Positions 19,688 to 29,011 are shown, counted from the stretch's first letter. The stretch is DNA of 64,000 nucleotides from Saprospiraceae bacterium (GCA_016714445.1 JADJNF010000004.1:186001-250000), one strand, 5' to 3'. Numbers and translations are program-made. Notes: a model not told the origin generated them from the letters alone.

Positions 19688-20142
19688 TGAAAAATCAAAA
19701 GTATTTTTATATTTTCATACTGTTCAATAAATCGTTTTAAGACATTTGGTGGAATAAATTTTCCTGTTTCTTGGTGTCTCTGAATCACTCTTTGCTTCAA
19801 CTCTTCGGTTTCTACTTCAAATAATTTAAATGAAATATCGGCTAGATGGTTGAACTTACTTATATATTGATTTAAAAACTCCTTTCGCGTGTGCGTGGCA
19901 TCTACAACAACATTGACTTTATTATTAAGCAAAGAAATGATTACACTATCTACCATTTTAGTGAGCAAAGTTTCTTCATCTTCGCTCAAATTTTCTTGAC
20001 TAAACTGCATCAAACGTAAATCATCTCTATTTACTCTAAACCAGTTTTCTTCAGTTCTTAAGTGATACTTTGCAAAAGTAGACTTACCTGAACCTGGTGG
20101 GCCTACTAGGATTAACAATTGTGGATTTTTATATTTGCTCAT
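19684..20142 (-). CDS. Polynucleotide 5'-kinase, T4 Pnkp-like P-loop domain
   Basis: 152 residues with a P-loop GPPGSGKST (14-22), VNRDDLR near 36-42 and a DATHT block near 80, the arrangement of the T4 Pnkp kinase domain, which phosphorylates RNA 5'-OH ends. It ends right before the phosphatase start (ATGA overlap) and follows the ligase gene by 47 nt. On its own it is the size of the T4 kinase domain. Known bacterial Pnkp has the same kinase fold but a calcineurin-like phosphatase; here the next domain is HAD type, so this pair is phage-like. Confidence 0.88.
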   Translation of the reverse strand: MSKYKNPQLLILVGPPGSGKSTFAKYHLRTEENWFRVNRDDLRLMQFSQENLSEDEETLLTKMVDSVIISLLNNKVNVVVDATHTRKEFLNQYISKFNHLADISFKLFEVETEELKQRVIQRHQETGKFIPPNVLKRFIEQYENIKILLIFQ

Positions 20143-20189
20143 TATAATTTTTATTTTTTGAAAGAATAATTAAAATACAATACAAACGA

Positions 20190-21374
20190 TTAAAGTCGTG
20201 AATCAATGGTGGATTCTATTTTTTCTCCCATTATACGGTCATAAACCAAATTTTTTAGGTGGTAATTTTCAGAATGAATATCCTTATATTTTACCTTCAA
20301 CAAAACATGATTGATTGCCCAATCATTTATAGAACATTTGATTTTTTTATCAATATTCCTTTTCTGCATGTTATATTGATAGTTGTTTATAAAATCAATG
20401 CCGTAAATCATTACTAAATATTGGTTATTTCTCACTTTAAATGCTGGTGGTAAATCTTTCAGAAATGAAATACGTGGTTTTATCACTATACCTTCTTCTT
20501 TATCTGCCGATAATTTATTAAACCATTCAGTTACCATTTTCGCTTTGGTTTCTAATTCGTCTGGAGACTCAATGTTTATCTCCAAAAACTCGTCATCACT
20601 TACTTCCCCAAAACTGAAATTATCATTTACAACGATTTCAGACCCATCATCAAACACTTTTTTCAAAACATTAAAAGGTTTGAAAGAAATATCACCGTCA
20701 CTTCCAAAATGTGAAATTTGTTCGCCAAAAATGCTGATTCCTTGTTCATACTTGTCAAGATCTAACATTTTAAAAGCTTCGATGGAGTCATATTGTCTAG
20801 TCACATGACTTGGATATTCTTTTTTTATGGCCTTTTCACTCAATACTTTTTTATCAGATATATATTTTTGATAGGCTTCTGATGATCTTACTTTTTCTAT
20901 TTTGTCATATAATTCTGATTGTTTGAGATAATCATGATGCGTCTTGTGCGAATGATGATAAGCCCAAAACTCATTATTGATCAATCCTTTGCCTAATACA
21001 CTCCATGGCAACATTTCGGCCTGTATGATTACCAAGCTTAAATCTTTCCAATCAAATCTGGCATGTATGTCTGAGCAAGCCATTATTGCTTTTTCTACAT
21101 CAATATGCATTACTTTATGGCCATTCCTACTTACAAAATAACTATCATTAATTTCTTTTTTTAAATATATATCACAATAGGAACCCATATATTTTTTTTG
21201 AACCACAAACTCTGTTACACCGCGATCAAAATAGTATTTTAATCCTTCGAATGGCGACTCTATTTCATTTTTGTCCCACGACTTTGGCGCAGGTGAGATC
21301 GTGGGTGAAAAGGCATTTATCTTATTCTGACAAAACCACTCTATTCTACTTTTGATATTTCTTTTTTCGTTCAT
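20190..21374 (-). CDS. RNA ligase resembling the ligase domain of bacterial Pnkp
   Basis: 394-residue nucleotidyltransferase. Motif I is KYMGS with the lysine at 61, which matches the unusual K-x-M-G-S of bacterial Pnkp ligase domains and not the KxDG of most ligases. AEMLPWS near 126, EGIVIKP near 305 (motif IV) and FKVRNNQY near 325 (motif V) also fit that family. It joins RNA ends after kinase/phosphatase healing. It overlaps hen1 by 4 nt, so the two are translationally coupled, as are their products in known Pnkp/Hen1 complexes. A stand-alone ligase of this type is known from Pnkp1-Rnl-Hen1 systems. Confidence 0.82.
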   Translation of the reverse strand: MNEKRNIKSRIEWFCQNKINAFSPTISPAPKSWDKNEIESPFEGLKYYFDRGVTEFVVQKKYMGSYCDIYLKKEINDSYFVSRNGHKVMHIDVEKAIMACSDIHARFDWKDLSLVIIQAEMLPWSVLGKGLINNEFWAYHHSHKTHHDYLKQSELYDKIEKVRSSEAYQKYISDKKVLSEKAIKKEYPSHVTRQYDSIEAFKMLDLDKYEQGISIFGEQISHFGSDGDISFKPFNVLKKVFDDGSEIVVNDNFSFGEVSDDEFLEINIESPDELETKAKMVTEWFNKLSADKEEGIVIKPRISFLKDLPPAFKVRNNQYLVMIYGIDFINNYQYNMQKRNIDKKIKCSINDWAINHVLLKVKYKDIHSENYHLKNLVYDRIMGEKIESTIDSRL

Positions 21375-22681
21375 TTTACTTCTTTTTTAGTGATGATACA
21401 AACTTGTGTAGGCTGGACTCCATTGATATTATCCCCAATAAAATCAAAACAAATTTCCAAATTTGGGACATCAATAACGCTGCCTGAAATTAATTGCCTA
21501 AATTCATCAGCAGTTGGTTCAAATTGATGATCGTCATGTCTTCGCTCCATTGTTTCGCTATAATATTTATTAAAATCAGCGTTTGGAGTAGTGATAATTA
21601 TCGAAGCAAATTGAAGACCCAAGGCTTGTTTAATTAGCACTGATGCATGCTCTTTTTTATTATGTTCGATCACTTCTGACATGATTATGTTTACTTTTTC
21701 CTGATCCGGATAATGATTCAAATCTGAGTAAAAAAACAAATTATTTTCAGAGTATCTTGACCCAATGGCCATTGCAATATCTTCAAACTGTTCATCTGTA
21801 TCTACAGCGAAGTATGATTTTTTAAATCCCTTACTCATGACTTTTTTATAGTAAAGCAATTCTCCACACCCTATATCGAGAATAGGGATATTAAAATCTA
21901 ACTTATCTAAAATATAGATAATTCTTGCTTGATGAGTTGGGTACCATGTCAGTTCTGTCTTCAGACCTTGTTTAAGAAGGTATGATTCAAAAACTGGCTT
22001 TACTAGCAAAAACAACTTTTCAGACCGCACTGCCCTTTTGATAAAAAGATAAAATACGAAATAGGGTACATTATCTAAATTAGTTAAAATTCTAGCATAT
22101 TTATCGGCAAAAGACTCGTCAATGTAGGTGTAAATGCCATAATCATTTGTGATATGTGTAAACAAGGCTGTCAAACTAAGCAAATTGATTGCCTCAAAAA
22201 CGGAGTTGGCTTCAATGATAAGTTTGAAATTATGACCATTTTGATGTTGTGTTTTTATTCCTTCAAAATATTTTGACAACAAAAAAGCTTCATTTCTTAC
22301 CCAACTGGAATTAATGTAAAATGAAGGAATTTCTATAGTACATTTTTCTGTATCGATATTGCCAATAGTCTTATTTAACCAAGACAATTCTTTGGACAAA
22401 ACTTCATTTTTAGTCTTGAGTAAATGACTAAAAAAATCCGTACAAATATCCATCACAACTAATGGGCTACAATAACTCTGAAAGTCAATTTGATTGCTTT
22501 CTTCAGGCAAATAACTGTATTTAGAATCCTGAAAAACGATATCATATTGATGAGAAGTAACTACTTGTCCAATGACTACTCCTTTTTTAAGCGGCCTAGC
22601 ATATATACCAAAGTCAGTATTGGGATTTCTATTTAGAATATCTAATAGAAATTCATTTTTACATTTAATTTTTATTATCAT
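21371..22681 (-). CDS. hen1: RNA 3'-terminal 2'-O-methyltransferase Hen1
   Basis: 436 residues. The C-terminal half is a SAM methyltransferase with LDIGCG at 268-273. It carries the Hen1 signature of metal ligands: E336-x-x-E339-H340 in SEVIEH, followed by RHDDHQFEPT with H385. The N-terminal half matches the extra domain found only in bacterial Hen1, and the total length is normal. Bacterial Hen1 methylates the 2'-OH of the 3' nucleotide before ligation, so the resealed RNA resists being cut again at that site. It overlaps the downstream ligase by 4 nt and follows the Rnl1-like gene by 11 nt. Confidence 0.9.
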   Translation of the reverse strand: MIIKIKCKNEFLLDILNRNPNTDFGIYARPLKKGVVIGQVVTSHQYDIVFQDSKYSYLPEESNQIDFQSYCSPLVVMDICTDFFSHLLKTKNEVLSKELSWLNKTIGNIDTEKCTIEIPSFYINSSWVRNEAFLLSKYFEGIKTQHQNGHNFKLIIEANSVFEAINLLSLTALFTHITNDYGIYTYIDESFADKYARILTNLDNVPYFVFYLFIKRAVRSEKLFLLVKPVFESYLLKQGLKTELTWYPTHQARIIYILDKLDFNIPILDIGCGELLYYKKVMSKGFKKSYFAVDTDEQFEDIAMAIGSRYSENNLFFYSDLNHYPDQEKVNIIMSEVIEHNKKEHASVLIKQALGLQFASIIITTPNADFNKYYSETMERRHDDHQFEPTADEFRQLISGSVIDVPNLEICFDFIGDNINGVQPTQVCIITKKEVK

Positions 22682-22692
22682 TTTACATTCAT

Positions 22693-23727
22693 TTAACTTT
22701 CTAAATCATTCCTAAATGGCCGCTCATATTTCGGCTTCAACATTTTCCAAATGATAGCATCGTACGGTCTTTTTTCGTACATCTTAAATAATAGAGCAGG
22801 ATGTTGACACGCCTGAAAATAAATAGCGGTTGCCTTACGGTCTTCTAGTTCTTTGTATTCGGCTTTTGCTTCAGCTTCTATTTTTCGATAGGCTTCCCAA
22901 AATTCATCAATCGTCGTACGTAGCCAATTATAAAACTCATCAGGTACTTTTTCCAGCAATTCGTCCATAGATTGGTTATCTCGTAGATGCTCCCAAATGG
23001 TTTTGGAAGAGACTTGTGTGATGATTCTATGAAGCCGTACATACTCGGCAAACTTGATTTTAATTCTGTACCCATTATCAAATCGTATGATAAAACCTTC
23101 TTTATCTTCTATTTGCAACTGACGGATAGCCTGCAGATCATTCAATCCGTCATATCTTTTGACCACAGGAAAACCTATGTCTGTCAAAGGAGTTTCTATT
23201 CCCGATGCTATATCTACGATAGCCAATAATACCAATTCTTCTTTATGACCATAATCTATGACGATACGATTTTCAGGGTAAATAATCTCAAAAAGATAAG
23301 TTTTACTTTTGTCCAGTTTGTCGATACAGTTGGCATATTTTCTATGCAAAAGTTCATTGGCTTTGATGGCCTGTTCGCTCATAAATGACCCACGAGTAGC
23401 GATGTACGGGCGATCATTCCACCAATACAAAATACCCAAGGAGCCATCCATTTTGTCGTACACTTCAAATGGCAGCGACGGAATCTGCTGATCAGGCACT
23501 TCACCATAATTAAAAAACTTAGTAAACGGTCTTGCCACGATCTCATACTGTTCATCCAATATCAATCCTCTGCAAAGCATCGTCACTTCATTCCACATAT
23601 ATTCATACTGAGCTTTGGCAGTATAGTTGTAGATATATAGCGATCGCTCCGGATGTTTTGTCATTCGCACATACCCGGAAGAAATCATTTCTTCTAATGC
23701 ATCGATGGTGAATGGAAGGTTTGTCAT
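22693..23727 (-). CDS. T4 Rnl1-like RNA ligase
   Basis: 344 residues, first gene of the RNA repair operon. Motif I is KMDG with K92, preceded by the RGLILD and FTKFFNYGE stretches typical of T4 RNA ligase 1. FEIIYPENRIV near 146 (motif IIIa), EGFIIRF near 210 (motif IV) and IKIKF near 221 (motif V) follow. T4 Rnl1 repairs tRNA cut by anticodon nucleases. The ATG at 23727 lies about 20 nt after the predicted transcription start. With the Pnkp-type ligase two genes downstream, the operon has two ligases of different lineages. Confidence 0.9.
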   Translation of the reverse strand: MTNLPFTIDALEEMISSGYVRMTKHPERSLYIYNYTAKAQYEYMWNEVTMLCRGLILDEQYEIVARPFTKFFNYGEVPDQQIPSLPFEVYDKMDGSLGILYWWNDRPYIATRGSFMSEQAIKANELLHRKYANCIDKLDKSKTYLFEIIYPENRIVIDYGHKEELVLLAIVDIASGIETPLTDIGFPVVKRYDGLNDLQAIRQLQIEDKEGFIIRFDNGYRIKIKFAEYVRLHRIITQVSSKTIWEHLRDNQSMDELLEKVPDEFYNWLRTTIDEFWEAYRKIEAEAKAEYKELEDRKATAIYFQACQHPALLFKMYEKRPYDAIIWKMLKPKYERPFRNDLES

Positions 23728-23753
23728 ATCGTTTGTTCATTTTAATAACGATG

Positions 23754-23789
23754 CAAAGGTAAAAGTGGTGTACGCAATCTTTTTGCGTA
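23754..23789 (-). promoter_or_regulatory. Promoter and palindromic operator of the RNA repair operon
   Basis: On the minus strand a -7 box TACCTTTG (23754-23761) is preceded, 9 nt upstream, by a perfect palindrome TACGCAA-N5-TTGCGTA (23771-23789). The same two elements at the same distance precede the tRNA-like RNA and slipin at 30923-30958, and homology continues about 15 nt further upstream (AAAATAATTT). The palindrome position suggests binding of a regulator just upstream of or over the -33 region. No regulator gene for it is seen in the window. Confidence 0.7.
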
Positions 23790-23967
23790 GGAGAAATTAT
23801 TTTTATTTTTCTCGCAGAACTTGTATCGCTACCACGATATTTTCTAGATTTCGCAGATGAAAGGGGAAATATTAAACCTTTCACCAACTCGCCATCAGTC
23901 GAAGTAATAATTAACTTTTGAAACTTATTTATTTTCCTATTTGTTTACTTAGAAAATCAAAAATAAA

Positions 23968-24249
23968 ATGCAAATCGTTCTAGAAAGTCCATATGATGAA
24001 TATATAGCCAAACTTATAGAGAATGGTAATTTTCAAAATGCAGAACAAGTCGTTCAATTTGCTTTGAATGAGAAATTTCAGTTTGCGCAATGGGATCATC
24101 AAACTATTTCATTGATAGAAGAAGGATTAAAAGATGTAGAAGAAGGAAGAGTTATAGAAATCACCGAAGACTACATAAGAGATGTTATGGATGGTGCGAG
24201 AAAAAAATACCTAGATAATGATCCTATACCATCCCATATAAAGCCTTGA
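23968..24249 (+). CDS. ParD-like antitoxin
   Basis: 93 residues; the N-terminal third (YDEYIAKLIENGNFQNAEQVVQFALNE split by turns) fits the ribbon-helix-helix fold of ParD/CopG antitoxins, followed by an acidic toxin-binding tail. The next frame, a ParE-like toxin, overlaps its stop as TTGA. The toxin has an in-frame stop, so this antitoxin is probably an orphan. It is divergent from the RNA repair operon. Confidence 0.75.
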   Translation: MQIVLESPYDEYIAKLIENGNFQNAEQVVQFALNEKFQFAQWDHQTISLIEEGLKDVEEGRVIEITEDYIRDVMDGARKKYLDNDPIPSHIKP

Positions 24250-24548
24250 AAAAGTACTTGCTAAAGATTACACCAAAAGCTAATGAAGATATTAAAGATA
24301 TCTTGCATTATACTTTGTCAGAATATGGAGAATTGCAAATGCAAAAGTATGCTGATAAAATATGAAATTCATTTCAATCTATCAAGTCCCAACCTTTTTT
24401 AGGTAAACAAGCTTTGATAAAGGGTAAAGGACATTTCATACATTTTGTAGGTAAACATACAATTTTTTATGACGTAAACTTAGATGAATCATCTATAACA
24501 ATTATCCGAATTTTACACCAAAAAATGAATTTTATCAAGCACCTATAG
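24246..24548 (+). pseudogene. ParE/RelE-like toxin with in-frame stop
   Basis: Reading from the TTG at 24246 gives KKYLLKITPKANEDIKDIL, then a TGA at 24363-24365, then NSFQSIKSQPFLGKQ and the C-terminal block TIIRILHQKMNFIKHL up to the TAG at 24546. This is a complete ParE of about 100 codons except for that TGA, which stands where the family usually has Trp (KIWNSF). A TGG-to-TGA change explains it. The toxin is inactive unless the stop is read through. Confidence 0.8.
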
Positions 24549-24551
24549 CTA

Positions 24552-24659
24552 TCACTTATACAACTCCCTCCTAATCTCCACCAATAATCGCTCCACCAAT
24601 TTTTGATCCGGAGCCTCTGGAAGTAGCCAATTACTTAAATTTTGATTAATCTCTTTTTA
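24552..24659 (-). pseudogene. Short 3' gene remnant
   Basis: A frame of about 34 codons on the minus strand (…SNWLLPEAPDQKLVERLL…) ends at the TGA at 24552-24554 and is preceded by a stop with no start codon. It reads like the tail of a lost protein. Its parent is unknown. Confidence 0.3.
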
Positions 24660-24668
24660 AAAGTTTTT

Positions 24669-27137
24669 TTATAAATTAGGGATAGAAATTGTTTGAAGCA
24701 AATTACCTTTTATGACAGTGATATTATTCTTGTCTTTAAAGAAAATGCCATTATATTCTGGTTCTAAAATGTAAGTTTTTCTCTTTATATCATACAGCCC
24801 TAACTTTCTATCGATTTCTACTAGTAAATAATCACGATGGATCTCATAAATATCATCAAATAAAGCTTCAGTAAATTGTAAATTCGGACGATGAACACCA
24901 TATTTTGTACCAATTTTATAGATTACAACACCATAATCGTCATGATGAATGATATTTTTAAAAAAGAATGCTGTATCCACGCCATTTTTAAATATCTCAT
25001 TTTCATTGCTTGGAATAAAGTAGAACTTACCATTTCTTTTAAAGAGGTATTTCTGATGACTACTTTCATCCGAAATCCAATCATTTTCTGCATTTAAAGC
25101 AAGATCTCCGTTTAAATTAATACCACCAAGCTTACCATTTTTTTCAACCAGAATAAAGGAAGAAGCTTTTTTAATAAAATTGTAACCAGAAATCATTTTT
25201 GTAATTTGTAAATTAGTCCCATTATTGTAATTTGGTTTTATAATTGAAATTGTGTCTTTAGTTATCCCAATACCAGCAAACAATGTATCATACTTATAAT
25301 CTGTAAGTTGTATTCCTAATTCATTAAAAATGGCATATTTACCTTGTTCATTTTTCACTCCTAATAGCCGATGGTCAAATTCATAACAATAATCATAACT
25401 AAAATTTATTATTGTATTTCCATCAAATGACTCCATCCCATACTTTCCATTTTTTTTAAGAATAATTGATTTAAGATGGATAAGTTCTTTAAAATACTTA
25501 ATTGGAATTAATTTAAAAGGAATAAGACTTATCTCATAATGATCCAGACTCCCTTTTCTGTTTTGAAGATCAAAATATGTAATATTAGAATTTGACCATG
25601 GTAATCTAAAGCCAGGATATGAACTCTTTTTACCCGATTTTGTATCAATTAAATGAACAAACCTATCCCTAAATGTTCTTTCTTCAATCAAATATATTCC
25701 ATCAAAAGATGTTTTTCTAATGTATTCATAAATCGGAGGAATTATAATTTTTTTGTTTTTTGAAATAACACCGTATTTTCCACCAATTTGAATAATAGAA
25801 GTTTCTGATAGATTATTTAAGTTGATGCTTTTTTTCATTTCATCATTAACGTGCAGAGTAGATAAATCAACCGCAACTCCGTTAATGTCGTAGGCATGCA
25901 TAGACCCGCTATTTTGAAAACATATTATGATGTCATTATGATTTTCTGATATTTTTAAAGATGCACGGAATGGATTGTCACAGGGACATTTTCTTAAAAG
26001 TGTTCCAGAATTATCAAAAATTGATATTTCACGCCCAGATTTTATAAAGTACCTATGTTTATCTTTTGATAGGCTATTTCCAAAAATTGAAATTAACTCA
26101 TGTTTTGGCTCAAAAAGATCAGGACCAAATAAAAAAGATATTAAGCCTGATTTTTTATTCTTGTAAATTTTAACATAGTGAGGATTATTATCATAAGAAA
26201 TAGAATCTACTATAAGATCTTGAACTTTTAATTTTTCCTTTAAATCCAAATTGGTAAAAAAATTTTCGTAACCATTCAAAAGAGAAATATACTTATTACC
26301 GACGACACCTATCAAATCTCTATCATCATTAAGTATAAATGAATCTAAAAGAATCGGAAAAGATTGTAGTCTCTCACTATATATTTTAAACTTTTTGGAT
26401 ATTTTATCCTTTTTCAAAGTAATTTTATTGACTTTTATTATTGGGTATTCAGCCAATTCTCCAGTTTTAATGTTTAATTCAATTTTAAGTTGGTTGTTGG
26501 CAATTGATGAATAGCTTGCAAATAATTTATCTTCTTCAAAATAAATAAAATTCCACCAGTTATTAAATTTTAAATTACCATTAAGATCAACCACGTTGAA
26601 TTGATTATTTTCATTCGAAACTCTAATTAGGGAATCATTAATGAAACTAGCAGTTTTATAAGGAAGAATGCTTTTTCTATTTGCATCAACCTTAATTAAA
26701 GAAGGGTATTCATCAAAGTTTTTTAGGATAACATAATCATTTTTTACTTCTATTTCGTTAAAACCAAAAACATTATATTTTGAATTCTTATTAATGTGCA
26801 ACAACTTAGCTTTACTATTATTTATTTGCAATTGGTATAAAGAATCATCAATACTATTTACTCTGTCATAATTAAGATTTACTACCCATTTGTTTTTTGT
26901 CAAATTAAAAATACCATATTTATTTTGATGATGAACGTGTTTGTAATCTTCATCATTAATATTAAAACTTCTGTAGGTACTAATAACATTTACATTGCTA
27001 TAATCTCTAAAATCAATATTTTCGGACTTAAGGACCTTAAAGTATGGTGATTTCATACTCGTTTCTTGAGCATAAATGTTCATTACCATAAAACTCCAGA
27101 TTACAAAAAAAACTATAGTTCTAAATAAAAATCGCAT
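24669..27137 (-). CDS. Secreted WG-repeat protein
   Basis: 822 residues with an N-terminal signal peptide (to about IYAQE). Repeated short units of the WG type are visible, such as KYGIFNLTKNKW, KYGVISKNKKII, KYAIFNELGIQL, KLGGINLNGD and KLGLYDIKRKTY, each followed by an aromatic-rich strand; together they predict a long beta-propeller or solenoid. Such proteins are common in Bacteroidota and poorly characterised. It lies between decayed toxin-antitoxin genes. The function is unknown. Confidence 0.72.
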   Translation of the reverse strand: MRFLFRTIVFFVIWSFMVMNIYAQETSMKSPYFKVLKSENIDFRDYSNVNVISTYRSFNINDEDYKHVHHQNKYGIFNLTKNKWVVNLNYDRVNSIDDSLYQLQINNSKAKLLHINKNSKYNVFGFNEIEVKNDYVILKNFDEYPSLIKVDANRKSILPYKTASFINDSLIRVSNENNQFNVVDLNGNLKFNNWWNFIYFEEDKLFASYSSIANNQLKIELNIKTGELAEYPIIKVNKITLKKDKISKKFKIYSERLQSFPILLDSFILNDDRDLIGVVGNKYISLLNGYENFFTNLDLKEKLKVQDLIVDSISYDNNPHYVKIYKNKKSGLISFLFGPDLFEPKHELISIFGNSLSKDKHRYFIKSGREISIFDNSGTLLRKCPCDNPFRASLKISENHNDIIICFQNSGSMHAYDINGVAVDLSTLHVNDEMKKSINLNNLSETSIIQIGGKYGVISKNKKIIIPPIYEYIRKTSFDGIYLIEERTFRDRFVHLIDTKSGKKSSYPGFRLPWSNSNITYFDLQNRKGSLDHYEISLIPFKLIPIKYFKELIHLKSIILKKNGKYGMESFDGNTIINFSYDYCYEFDHRLLGVKNEQGKYAIFNELGIQLTDYKYDTLFAGIGITKDTISIIKPNYNNGTNLQITKMISGYNFIKKASSFILVEKNGKLGGINLNGDLALNAENDWISDESSHQKYLFKRNGKFYFIPSNENEIFKNGVDTAFFFKNIIHHDDYGVVIYKIGTKYGVHRPNLQFTEALFDDIYEIHRDYLLVEIDRKLGLYDIKRKTYILEPEYNGIFFKDKNNITVIKGNLLQTISIPNL

Positions 27138-27366
27138 TATCCTTTTTTGATATTTAAAAGATTGTTCACATAGTCAAAACAAAGATTTCTTTAGTAACCC
27201 AATAAATTTTGACTATTGACAAACCAAATTTTATACCGACTTCACATTAATTAGTGCTACAAAGGTAGTTGTTAAAAAACAGTCATTTGAAATTTATGTC
27301 ATTTTTAATCATCATGGAATAATGCAATAGTTAAAATCCAAACAACATTTCATATTGTGCGCTTAA

Positions 27367-27386
27367 GCAATTATCTTTGTAATTGC
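27367..27386 (+). promoter_or_regulatory. Palindromic operator over a promoter -7 box
   Basis: GCAATTA (27367-27373) and TAATTGC (27380-27386) form a perfect inverted repeat around TCTTTG, and the -7 box TATCTTTG (27372-27379) lies inside it. This is the layout of an autoregulated antitoxin promoter. It precedes the higA remnant by about 40 nt. Confidence 0.5.
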
Positions 27387-27421
27387 AAAACAGATATTTT
27401 AACCAGCTCGAATTTTACAAA

Positions 27422-27709
27422 ATGGAATACAAAATAATCAAATAGACATCACAACACAAAGCATATTGCAACAAACTTCACGAATTGGTCATAGATCCAT
27501 TGACTAGAGATAGTGACGAAATGGAAGTATTATCAAAGGGAACCATTTCAAAAATGCTCATCTATAACAAAGGTCTATCAAAAGAAACCATCAGGATTCT
27601 GGCAACTCATTTTAAGCTCAATCAGGAAATATTTAATCAGCCTTACAAGCTTGAAAATGATATAAATCGAAAAATAAAAAATGCAGCAGTGATGAAAACA
27701 GAAATGTAA
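27422..27709 (+). pseudogene. HigA-type antitoxin remnant
   Basis: From the ATG at 27422 the frame reads MEYKIIK, meets a TAG at 27443-27445, then continues in the same frame with AYCNKLHELVIDP and later SKMLIYNKGLSKETIRILATHFKLNQEIFNQPYK. The last part is the C-terminal half of a HigA helix-turn-helix domain. The middle of a normal HigA (about 45 residues between DEMEVL and SKGTISK) is missing. So the gene has a nonsense codon and an internal deletion. No HigB toxin is next to it. Confidence 0.65.
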
Positions 27710-27756
27710 AATACTGTATGTATTATTTCCAATAAAGAGATGAAAAAATGGCCAAA

Positions 27757-28899
27757 TCACTTAAGTAAATCGGCAGAATGAAATCCAACTTTTCCTTTTT
27801 TACTTTCTTTAATTATAAAAACTAACTTAGCTTTTATATCATCACTAAGATTACTCCATTTAATATGTTCCAAAATAAGATCAAAATTCCAATTATTTAA
27901 ATGATAAAACCTACTTAAATCCATAAGTTTTTCATATTCAGATTGGTTAATTATATTCTCCTGAATTGTTTTTGATAAAAAAACATGGAAAACAAGAAGA
28001 AATTTTTCTCTAGCTTCAAAATCTGACTTGTAAGCTAAAAAATCATTTGATGAAACAAATCCATAATGACCATTTAAAATTGCCAACTCACAAATAGTTG
28101 AAACATCATTCACAAAAAATAATGGTGATTTTTTTCTTAGTAATTCAAAATACATATCATAAGTTTCTAAATATTTATTGTGCTTTTGATATAGTTTAAT
28201 TTTTTGATACACCAATAAATCATCATCAGGATAGATGTAAATCATAGAATCTAAATAACTTTCAGCATTTATAAAATCGTTTTTAGCTTCCAAATTTTCT
28301 AATAATTTCCAATCCATCCAAGAATCATCCATTACTTTTTGAACCCTAGAAAGATAGTGGTCTGTAGGTGGTGGTGGTGGTGGTGGTATTGAAACCTTTT
28401 TCCTGTCCACATTTATAAAGATCAAGCTATTTAGCGATCCTATTCTATCTATAAGGAGAGAATCTTTTAAATAATGTATTTTGTTTAAAGACTCTTTAGG
28501 TAGCTTTATTGATGTCTCAAAATTAAAAACAATATAATTATTAGTACTTTTATTTCTGAAAACTAATTCTAATAAACATGAATCTGGTCTATTTTTTATA
28601 TCCACAGATTTTTCGTTGTGAAAATTATCAATCGAATCCAAATTTTTAATATCAATGTATGATAAAGTATTTAATTTTATTCCGTTAAATGTAAACAGAC
28701 TATCAAAAGGGTAATTCAATGTGATAGAATTTACTGCGTTATTGTCTGAACTAAATCTTACAATATTAGATGTATCAATATTTTTAAATTTTATGTCTAA
28801 TAAAGAAATTCTTTTGTTCAAAGAGAGAATTTCAAATTGTGAGGATAAGGAATTATTCCAGAAAAGTAATATACTAACAAAAATAATTGCGACTTTCAT
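27757..28899 (-). CDS. Secreted protein of unknown function with a polyproline stretch
   Basis: 380 residues with a signal peptide (to about NSLSSQ). The N-terminal half is probably beta-rich; a run of seven prolines near residue 174, encoded by a (GGT)n-type tract at about 28368-28389 on the plus strand, separates it from a helical C-terminal half that looks TPR-like. No family was recognised. It stands between the higA remnant and the tRNA-like RNA of the slipin unit. Confidence 0.6.
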   Translation of the reverse strand: MKVAIIFVSILLFWNNSLSSQFEILSLNKRISLLDIKFKNIDTSNIVRFSSDNNAVNSITLNYPFDSLFTFNGIKLNTLSYIDIKNLDSIDNFHNEKSVDIKNRPDSCLLELVFRNKSTNNYIVFNFETSIKLPKESLNKIHYLKDSLLIDRIGSLNSLIFINVDRKKVSIPPPPPPPTDHYLSRVQKVMDDSWMDWKLLENLEAKNDFINAESYLDSMIYIYPDDDLLVYQKIKLYQKHNKYLETYDMYFELLRKKSPLFFVNDVSTICELAILNGHYGFVSSNDFLAYKSDFEAREKFLLVFHVFLSKTIQENIINQSEYEKLMDLSRFYHLNNWNFDLILEHIKWSNLSDDIKAKLVFIIKESKKGKVGFHSADLLK

Positions 28900-29011
28900 T
28901 ATTAAAATTTAATTTCGCAAAAATAGTCTTTTGCAGGACAAAACATACCCAAACAAAGTAATTTTTTGATGATTATAGATAATAATTAAACTCTATCTAA
29001 CTTATTTCCTT

